From: Thermoanaerobacterales bacterium
Lineage (GTDB): Bacteria > Bacillota > Thermosediminibacteria > Thermosediminibacterales > Tepidanaerobacteraceae
Assembly: GCA_012839145.1 (NCBI GenBank)
Contig: DUNY01000156.1
Span: 1 to 10,951, forward strand
Direction: 5' to 3'
DNA: 10,951 bases
The position numbers were made by a program, and so were the translations under genes. This document shows positions 6,395-10,951 of this stretch, in pieces. Positions within the stretch are counted from its first letter, which is position 1, and each line of letters starts with the position of its first letter. The notes below the pieces were generated by a model. The model searched no databases, had not been told where the DNA came from, and saw nothing but the letters and a program-made list of their open reading frames with translations.

Positions 6395-6403
6395 TGATAT
6401 AAT
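6395..6403 (+). promoter_or_regulatory. arsR promoter (extended -10)
   Basis: TGaTATAAT (TATAAT at 6398-6403) is an extended -10 with no clear -35. The start would be near 6410, giving a leader of about 28 bases. The ten-base string TTGATATAAT recurs exactly at the uvrC promoter (6822-6831). Confidence 0.6.
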
Positions 6404-6437
6404 TCTTTTAGATGCTATGGGGAGGGAGGGGGACAGT

Positions 6438-6806
6438 ATGGAAGACAGAAGTAGTGAAGAAAAAGATGTTTGTGAAGTGTTCTGCATTGAAGAAGATAAA
6501 GTGGAGAAGCTTAAAAACACAATACCGGATATGTCATCTTTGGCTGAACTTTTCAAGGTATTAGCTGATGAAACTCGTGTGAAAGTTGTTTATCTATTAT
6601 CTCAAGATGAACTTTGTGTATGCGATATAGCAGCTTTGCTAAATTCCACCGTTTCAAACGTATCTCACCACTTAAGAGTGCTAAGGACCGCTCACCTGGT
6701 AAAATATCGTCGAGAAGGCAAACAGGTATACTACACATTAGATGATGACCATGTTGTTCATATTATAAAAGAAGGATTTGAACATGTGAACCATGTTTAT
6801 CGATGA
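6438..6806 (+). CDS. ArsR/SmtB-family metal-sensing repressor, CadC-type
   Basis: A 122-residue winged-helix repressor resembling CadC, which leaves its operator on binding Cd, Pb or Zn. Both CadC metal sites can be traced. The thiolate site is C12 and C16 (CEVFC) in the N-terminal arm plus C60 and C62 in ELCVCDI. The dimer-interface site is D103 and H105 with H116 and H119, the last replacing the Glu of CadC. The recognition helix is around SNVSHHLRVL (73-82). An in-frame ATG at 6417 lies before the G-rich ribosome-binding site and only about seven bases from the predicted transcript start, so the ATG at 6438, five bases after AGGGGG (6427-6432), is preferred. No efflux ATPase or other metal gene adjoins it, so its target is unknown; autoregulation is likely. 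Confidence 0.9.
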   Translation: MEDRSSEEKDVCEVFCIEEDKVEKLKNTIPDMSSLAELFKVLADETRVKVVYLLSQDELCVCDIAALLNSTVSNVSHHLRVLRTAHLVKYRREGKQVYYTLDDDHVVHIIKEGFEHVNHVYR

Positions 6807-6831
6807 CAACCCTCCCCTATATTGATATAAT
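6803..6831 (+). promoter_or_regulatory. uvrC promoter overlapping the arsR stop codon and terminator
   Basis: ATGACA (6803-6808, five of six to consensus) includes the arsR TGA stop. After a 17-base spacer comes TATAAT (6826-6831) with an extended TG (6823-6824). Transcription would start near 6838, at the first base of the uvrC ribosome-binding site, leaving a leader of about 15 bases. The -10 lies in the loop and inner stem of the arsR terminator hairpin. Confidence 0.65.
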
Positions 6832-6851
6832 ATAGACGGGAGGGATTTTTT
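6810..6851 (+). terminator. arsR terminator whose right arm is the uvrC ribosome-binding site
   Basis: CCCTCCC (6810-6816) pairs with GGGAGGG (6838-6844), extended inward by CTATAT (6817-6822) with ATATAG (6830-6835) past a two-base bulge, and is followed by six T (6846-6851). It begins four bases after the arsR stop. The right arm GGGAGGG is also the Shine-Dalgarno of uvrC, eight bases before its ATG. Confidence 0.8.
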
Positions 6852-6852
6852 C

Positions 6853-8682
6853 ATGTTCAACCCGGATAGCGTGGCGGATTTTCCGGAAAAACCCGGTGTA
6901 TGTATAATGAAAGACAAGAGAAATAGAATAATTTACGTAGGAAAGGCCGTATCCCTTAAAAACAGGGTTAGGTCTTATTTTCAGTCCTCAAAAAACCTTC
7001 CGTTAAAAGTTGTTTCGATGGTTTCAAAGGTCGAGGATGTGGAATATATAGTTACAGATTCGGAAGTTGAAGCACTTATACTTGAATGTAATCTAATCAA
7101 GTTTAACCGTCCCAAATATAATATTCTACTACGAGATGATAAACAGTATCCTTATATTCGAATTACATTAAACCAGCCATTTCCTCGTATCGAAGTTGTC
7201 CGTAAGGTAAAAAAGGACGGGGCAAAATATTTTGGACCATATGCTGATGCCGGAGCTATGAGGGAAGCTATTGATGTAATAAACAAAGTCTTCCCTATTC
7301 GAAGCTGTAAGAAGGACCTGAGCCAAATTCCGCTGAAAGAGAGGCCCTGTCTTAATTATCATATTGAGCGATGCCTTGCACCTTGTCAGGGATTTATTGA
7401 AGAGGAAGAGTATAATGAAATAATAAAAAATATAATAATGTTCCTAGAGGGAAAGCAAGAGACCTTGATAAAGGAACTAAAGACTAAGATGCAGAAGGCA
7501 GCTGATAACTTGAATTTCGAAAGGGCTGCTGTGCTCCGAAATCAAATTGGGGCATTGAAAAAAGTACTGGAGAAACAAAAAATAGTATACACCGACATGA
7601 TAGACCAAGATATCATTGCTATGGCTCGGAGTTTTGATACAGTATGCATTCAGGTGTTTTTTATCAGAGAAGGAAAGCTTTTAGCAAGAGAACCTTTTAT
7701 TTTGCAAAATACTGATGATGAAGAGCGTAGAGAGATTCTTACAGCTTTTGTCAAACAGTTTTATAATAATGCTCATTTTATACCAAAGCAAATTATTATT
7801 GATGAAGAAATAGATGACAAAGAGACCATAGAAGAATGGCTCAGCCGTAAAAAAGGCTCTCGAGTTTATGTGATTATACCCAAACGGGGAGAAAAAAGGA
7901 AATTAGCAGAAATGGTGGCAGAAAATGCGCAAATATATTTAGATCAAATTGAGAGCATGGAAGAGCGGGAAAGATTGAAAAACCTTCAAGCTCTCGAGGA
8001 ATTGAAACAGCATTTAAATCTAGAAAATGTTCCAAATCGCATTGAGGCATTTGATATTTCTAATATCCAAGGTGCTGAATCAGTGGCATCAATGGTAGTT
8101 TTTGAAGGGGCTCAACCTAAAAAGGAAGACTACCGTAAATTTAAAATAAAGACAGTTGATGGTCCAAATGACTTTGAAAGCATGAAAGAAGTTGTTTATC
8201 GCCGATTTAAGCGTGCTCTTTTAGGAGATGGAAAATTTAATGAGCTGCCGGATCTTCTCCTAATTGATGGAGGTAAAGGCCAGCTTAAATATGCGCGAGA
8301 GGCTTTAAATGAGCTGGGCTTGTCCCGTATACCCACAATTGCCTTGGCTGAAGAATTCGAGCATATTTTTGTGGAGGGAAAGGACGATCCAATCATACTG
8401 CCCGAAAACTCGGAGGCTCTCTACCTGGTCCAAAGGGTAAGGGATGAAGCCCATCGGTTTGCTCTCAGCTTCCACCGAACTCTCAGGAGTAAGAAAAATC
8501 TTCGTTCGGTGCTGGAAGATATTCCAGGAATAGGAAAGGTCCGCCGTTTGGCATTGCTTAAAACATTAGGAGGTCTTGAAGGTATCAAAAGGGCATCTCT
8601 TGAAGAGCTTACGGCTGTGCCCGGAATGAACAAGAAAGCCGCACAAGCGGTGTATGAGCATTTTCGTTCTCCCTATAAGTAG
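6853..8682 (+). CDS. uvrC: Excinuclease ABC subunit C (UvrC)
   Basis: A 609-residue subunit that makes both incisions around DNA damage in nucleotide excision repair, with UvrA and UvrB encoded elsewhere. Order: GIY-YIG nuclease (about 10-90) for the 3' cut, with YVG at 28-30, R38 and metal-ligand E78; a cysteine cluster C152, C166, C174, C178 at the spacing of the E. coli iron-sulfur cluster; a UVR domain that contacts UvrB (about 203-238); an RNase H-like nuclease for the 5' cut, with D401 (FDISN), D472 (LIDGG) and H534; and tandem helix-hairpin-helix motifs (about 554-605). The first GIY-YIG tyrosine is replaced by C17 in PGVC, which is unusual. The ATG at 6853 is set by GGGAGGG eight bases upstream. 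Confidence 0.97.
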   Translation: MFNPDSVADFPEKPGVCIMKDKRNRIIYVGKAVSLKNRVRSYFQSSKNLPLKVVSMVSKVEDVEYIVTDSEVEALILECNLIKFNRPKYNILLRDDKQYPYIRITLNQPFPRIEVVRKVKKDGAKYFGPYADAGAMREAIDVINKVFPIRSCKKDLSQIPLKERPCLNYHIERCLAPCQGFIEEEEYNEIIKNIIMFLEGKQETLIKELKTKMQKAADNLNFERAAVLRNQIGALKKVLEKQKIVYTDMIDQDIIAMARSFDTVCIQVFFIREGKLLAREPFILQNTDDEERREILTAFVKQFYNNAHFIPKQIIIDEEIDDKETIEEWLSRKKGSRVYVIIPKRGEKRKLAEMVAENAQIYLDQIESMEERERLKNLQALEELKQHLNLENVPNRIEAFDISNIQGAESVASMVVFEGAQPKKEDYRKFKIKTVDGPNDFESMKEVVYRRFKRALLGDGKFNELPDLLLIDGGKGQLKYAREALNELGLSRIPTIALAEEFEHIFVEGKDDPIILPENSEALYLVQRVRDEAHRFALSFHRTLRSKKNLRSVLEDIPGIGKVRRLALLKTLGGLEGIKRASLEELTAVPGMNKKAAQAVYEHFRSPYK

Positions 8683-8840
8683 AAATCCTTTGCTCACATA
8701 CTCAAAATACCCATAATAGGATCTTTAATTACCGAATTGATTTTTGTCCGTGGTGCTGAAGTTATAAAAGATTTGCTGGAAATAATTTCTTACACAAGAA
8801 TCAGTAAAAAACCTGACGTAAATATTTAATTTCGTTTTAT

Positions 8841-8876
8841 ATAACCTTCTTCCTTATACCAAAGGAGGAAGGTTAT
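8841..8876 (+). terminator. 15-bp hairpin after uvrC, possible terminator, covering an ideal Shine-Dalgarno
   Basis: ATAACCTTCTTCCTT (8841-8855) pairs with AAGGAGGAAGGTTAT (8862-8876) over 15 positions with one G-U wobble around a six-base loop. Only GTGTTT follows, so termination would be weak. The right arm contains AAAGGAGG (8861-8868), placed six bases before an ATG (8875) that opens a 17-codon frame ending at 8928. That frame may be chance; no function is claimed. Upstream, 8683-8840 holds no recognisable gene. Confidence 0.45.
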
Positions 8877-8923
8877 GTGTTTAAAGCCAACAATCTACTA
8901 TGGCTCTTTCACCTCATCCCCCT

Positions 8924-8929
8924 TATAAT
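8924..8929 (+). promoter_or_regulatory. -10 element, possible promoter for the structured leader and hydrolase gene
   Basis: A perfect TATAAT (8924-8929) but only TGGCTC at the -35 position (8901-8906), a poor match. If used, the transcript would begin near 8936 and give the hydrolase gene an unusually long leader of about 300 bases. Confidence 0.4.
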
Positions 8930-8935
8930 ATATAG

Positions 8936-9180
8936 GCGATTCAAGCTTAGAAGATCCTTCTAAGGTAAAGATGACGACAAAGTATCCCTTTTAAACAACA
9001 CCGTTGTTGCTTAGGCAAACGCGGCAGGGCAGCTTGGCTGTATTATGTTGAAGGGGATCGGCGGGATGCCGAATTTTCATAAGCTCCTGTATAGTGCAAG
9101 ACCTCTAAAAGCAACAGTTGATTTGGGGAGGAGAGGGCCGTTGCCTTCACCGGAGTTACTCTCTGCACTAGACACCTTTG
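8936..9180 (+). ncRNA. Structured noncoding region upstream of the serine hydrolase, identity unknown
   Basis: This stretch is less AT-rich than its surroundings and carries a series of inverted repeats: CTTAGAAG/CTTCTAAG (8946-8953, 8957-8964), AACAAC/GTTGTT (8994-8999, 9003-9008), TCGGC/GCCGA (9058-9062, 9068-9072) and a long-range TAGTGCA/TGCACTA (9092-9098, 9164-9170) enclosing GCAAC/GTTGC (9111-9115, 9140-9144). No frame of useful length runs through it on either strand. I could not match it to T-box, TPP, FMN, SAM, cobalamin, lysine, c-di-GMP or 6S RNA signatures. It could be a cis-regulatory leader, a free RNA, or debris of an intron or insertion. Confidence 0.35.
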
Positions 9181-9237
9181 TCACTACGTGATACTTTCAG
9201 ATTCATGGAAACTATTTTTTTAAAGGGGGAGGGTGAA

Positions 9238-10164
9238 ATGAAAGGGAAACTATTAAATAAATTAAAGTTATATATATTACCATTATTAGTAACTATCTTA
9301 ATTTTGTCGGCAGCTTCTGTTCCGGCAAATTCTTTGGCGGAAGCTACAACTACCGTTTTTGATTATAAGTTACACTCAAATGATATTCAGAAAGAAAATT
9401 TGCCGGAGTATGACGGTTTGCAGAAACAACTAAAGAATTATATAAGCACTAGACCGGGGAAGGTAAGCGTATATGTAAAAGACCTGGCTACAGGTAAAAC
9501 TTTGAAGATAGAATCCGACAAGGTTTACGTGGCTGCCAGTACTATAAAAATGCCTTTGATTTTGTTCGTGTATGAATTGGCGGCCCAAGGCAAAATTGAT
9601 CTTGATGCGGAGCTAACCTATACGTCGGAATACTATGCTCAGGGCACCGGTATTCTCCAAGGTAAACCCTTTGGTGGGCAATATACCATAAGGGAACTTT
9701 CGCGGCTTTCCATGGAGTACAGTGATAATGTAGCTTGGAAAATGCTGTTAGATTTCATAGGGCAAGACAAATTAACGGCTTATGAAAAAACCTTGGGTGC
9801 CAAGGCCACCGGTGGCGATAACGGACTTTTCATAACCACTCCTGAAGATATGGGTAGATATCTTGACAGGCTCTTGATTTTCAGCAAAGAAAAGCCTGAA
9901 TATGGCAACGAAGTTCTTCACTATATGGCTAATTCCATATTTGCTGAAGGCATTCCCCGAGACCTGCCTCAGGATACGGTTGTAGCTCACAAAATGGGTG
10001 CATTAAACGATAAATTTCATGATGTAGGCATAGTTTTTGGCAGTCGGCCTTATATAATAACCATATTTATCGATGATGCTTGGGAAGCGGTATCATTACA
10101 GACCCTTGCTGATATATCACGAATGGTATATGACTATCAGGAATCAATGAAAAAAGTGATATGA
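9238..10164 (+). CDS. Secreted class A beta-lactamase-like serine hydrolase
   Basis: A 308-residue exported protein. A Sec-type signal (positive start, hydrophobic core about 12-29, small residues before Ala34) precedes a beta-lactamase/transpeptidase fold (PF13354 type). Motif 1 is S101-T-I-K104 with the nucleophilic serine, motif 2 is S162-D-N164, and motif 3 is K252-M-G254 in place of KTG. The class A omega-loop ExxLN, whose Glu deacylates penicillins, is absent at the expected distance after SDN, so true beta-lactamase activity is doubtful. A role in peptidoglycan or ester hydrolysis is possible but unproven. A TTG at 9178 is open in frame, but GGGGGAGGGTGA (9225-9236) and the signal peptide fix the start at the ATG at 9238. 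It is a single-gene unit with its own terminator. Confidence 0.88.
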   Translation: MKGKLLNKLKLYILPLLVTILILSAASVPANSLAEATTTVFDYKLHSNDIQKENLPEYDGLQKQLKNYISTRPGKVSVYVKDLATGKTLKIESDKVYVAASTIKMPLILFVYELAAQGKIDLDAELTYTSEYYAQGTGILQGKPFGGQYTIRELSRLSMEYSDNVAWKMLLDFIGQDKLTAYEKTLGAKATGGDNGLFITTPEDMGRYLDRLLIFSKEKPEYGNEVLHYMANSIFAEGIPRDLPQDTVVAHKMGALNDKFHDVGIVFGSRPYIITIFIDDAWEAVSLQTLADISRMVYDYQESMKKVI

Positions 10165-10176
10165 ACAATATCATTG

Positions 10177-10215
10177 AAGCCCATGTCTTAAATATATTAA
10201 AGACATGGGCTTTTT
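10177..10215 (+). terminator. Strong terminator of the serine hydrolase gene
   Basis: AAGCCCATGTCTT (10177-10189) pairs perfectly with AAGACATGGGCTT (10200-10212), a 13-bp stem around an AT-rich ten-base loop, and the T-tract runs 10211-10215. It lies 12 bases past the stop codon. Confidence 0.92.
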
Positions 10216-10223
10216 ATTGTAAA

Positions 10224-10251
10224 GGTAACAAGAGAACGTTCTCCTGTTACC
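10224..10251. repeat. 28-base near-perfect palindrome
   Basis: GGTAACAAGAGAAC (10224-10237) and GTTCTCCTGTTACC (10238-10251) are 14-base arms with no spacer and one mismatched pair (10231/10244). The half-site is echoed at 10265-10274 (AGGTGACAGG). The pattern resembles dispersed GGTGACAG-GTTCTC-CTGTCACC palindromes that I recall from Firmicute genomes, often linked to REP-associated transposases. It could equally be an operator, but no gene start is near. Confidence 0.6.
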
Positions 10252-10320
10252 AGTAACTTTGTTAAAGGTGACAGGGAAAGGTAGATTGAAAGTTGTAAGT
10301 ATGGAAGATAGTCGAGATTG

Positions 10321-10373
10321 TTATTTTGAGCGCAACGAAGGATATAAGACTCTTTACTGCGTTTAGAATGACA
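10321..10373. repeat. REP-like dispersed repeat, copy 3
   Basis: It starts TTATTTTGAGCGCAACGAAGGAT and ends TTTAGAATGACA in pieces that match the start and end of the copy at 3172-3235, with the complementary ends TTATTTTGA and TTTAGAATGA pairing imperfectly. It lies in the gap between the hydrolase terminator and the convergent ferredoxin-like gene; nothing else recognisable fills 10252-10438. Confidence 0.55.
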
Positions 10374-10438
10374 CATAACATGGATGTGTAGGTTTTCACA
10401 CAGCCTTATGGTTCTCCTGCCACCGTTTTAAGATTTGC

Positions 10439-10951
10439 TCAGTTGATAATCTCACCTTTAATGCCGATTTGCACAGCTTTAACCGGTATGTTTTTTCCTG
10501 AGCGGCGAAGGGCCTCCTCAACCATCTTTACCATTCCGAAGCAGCAAGGCACCTCCATATACGCCACAGTGATGCTGTTTAAATCATTCCCTTTAAAAAT
10601 AGCCGAGAGCTTTTCTACATAGTTTTTACCGTCATCTAGTTTTGGACAACCCATTACTACACTTTTGCCTTTTAACATTTCCAAGTGGTAATTAGGATAG
10701 GCTATTGCCACACAGTCTGCTGTAATGAGTAGATCAGCACCGTCAAAATAAGGTGCGTTAACCGGAACTAACGTCAACTGTACCGGCCACTGTTTCAATT
10801 GGGATTTGATGCTGATTGACACATCGTCTGCTATATGCGAAACAGAAGCAGTTTTTTCGGAATCTCTCAAGTCAATGGTCCGGGACCCGGGACAACCGGA
10901 GAAAACTTCGTTATCATGCTTTAAGTCAGTCAGGTTGTCATCGAAGCAAGA
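10439..10951 (-). CDS. Ferredoxin-like 4Fe-4S binding protein, C-terminal part, 5' end outside window
   Basis: The frame is open to the window edge, so 170 C-terminal residues are visible; the TTG near 10870 is internal, not a start. Recognisable parts are GCPGSR just upstream of it, SQLKQWPVQLTLVP, a stretch NAPYFDGADLLITADCVAIAY, GCPKLDD and MEVPCCFGMVKMVEEAL. These match clostridial ferredoxin-like proteins of about 230-250 residues whose N-terminus carries two CxxCxxCxxxC clusters, which would lie outside the window. The remaining cysteines (GCPG, ADC, GCPK, PCC) are conserved in that group and may bind another cofactor. The function is unknown; an electron-transfer role is inferred from the family. 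No clear terminator follows its TGA stop. Confidence 0.78.
   Translation of the reverse strand, partial: SCFDDNLTDLKHDNEVFSGCPGSRTIDLRDSEKTASVSHIADDVSISIKSQLKQWPVQLTLVPVNAPYFDGADLLITADCVAIAYPNYHLEMLKGKSVVMGCPKLDDGKNYVEKLSAIFKGNDLNSITVAYMEVPCCFGMVKMVEEALRRSGKNIPVKAVQIGIKGEIIN

Noticed and set aside
6419-6432. G-quadruplex at the arsR ribosome-binding site
   Set aside because: There are only three G-runs (4, 3 and 5), so a stable three-layer quadruplex is not expected; the run is explained as a strong Shine-Dalgarno.
6290-6556. An 88-codon minus-strand frame over the arsR 5' region
   Set aside because: It is the complement of the arsR coding sequence and its promoter; it has low-complexity serine-rich content and no ribosome-binding site.
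8683-8829. A 48-codon extension in the uvrC frame after its stop (a read-through or remnant reading)
   Set aside because: UvrC is already full length with complete helix-hairpin-helix motifs; the extension matches no family I recognise and has no good start.
8936-9180. Known riboswitch, T-box or group II intron domain V in the structured block
   Set aside because: None of the conserved core strings of these classes could be found by eye; a covariance search is needed to settle it.
9178-9237. A 20-residue N-terminal extension of the serine hydrolase from a TTG
   Set aside because: It would place the signal peptide internally and ignore the strong ribosome-binding site directly before the ATG at 9238.
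1-10951. CRISPR array, tRNA, rRNA or prophage genes
   Set aside because: No regular direct repeats with spacers, no cloverleaf or rRNA signatures, and no phage or integrase motifs were seen on either strand.

Overview
The window reads as chromosomal DNA of a low-GC anaerobic Firmicute, most likely a member of the Clostridia. Supporting signs are AT-rich codon use, strong purine-rich Shine-Dalgarno sites, frequent GTG starts (four of the complete genes), a sporulation-type polysaccharide deacetylase, a free-standing LUD protein with a four-cysteine tail, and a clostridial-type ferredoxin-like protein. No genus can be fixed from the sequence alone. No complete transposase, phage gene or CRISPR array is visible.

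Layout: (1) 1-443, the C-terminal end of a polysaccharide deacetylase and its terminator. (2) 473-2996, a near-consensus promoter driving an OmpR-family response regulator and a HAMP-PAS sensor kinase with overlapping stop and start codons; the pair looks ResD/ResE-like. (3) 2997-3316, a gene-free gap holding REP/MITE-like palindromes. (4) Alanine dehydrogenase on the minus strand, divergent from a LUD-domain protein. (5) tatA-tatC, a minimal twin-arginine translocase with its own promoter and a 4-base overlap. (6) 6195-6437, an intergenic region that appears to encode a small C-rich RNA on the minus strand (intrinsic terminator, extended -10), with helically spaced TGTGR repeats between it and the next promoter. 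(7) A CadC-type ArsR repressor and uvrC, whose junction packs a terminator, the uvrC promoter and the uvrC Shine-Dalgarno into about 50 bases. (8) 8683-9237, a 555-base gap with a long hairpin, a -10 element and a structured, locally GC-richer leader in front of (9) a secreted class A beta-lactamase-like serine hydrolase lacking the deacylation glutamate. (10) 10165-10438, a strong terminator plus two dispersed-repeat copies. (11) The C-terminal part of a ferredoxin-like iron-sulfur protein on the minus strand, cut by the window end.

How it fits together: most genes are separate short transcription units of housekeeping or stress type (envelope signalling, alanine/pyruvate metabolism, Tat export, metal sensing, excision repair, cell wall). 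The most promising undescribed element is the roughly 79-nt minus-strand RNA at 6223-6301. Its two C-rich segments are complementary to the G-rich ribosome-binding sites of the response regulator, arsR and the serine hydrolase, and TTTGTGA-like repeats lie upstream of its promoter. This recalls the ResD-controlled, C-rich RsaE/RoxS regulatory RNAs of other Firmicutes, but it is an inference.
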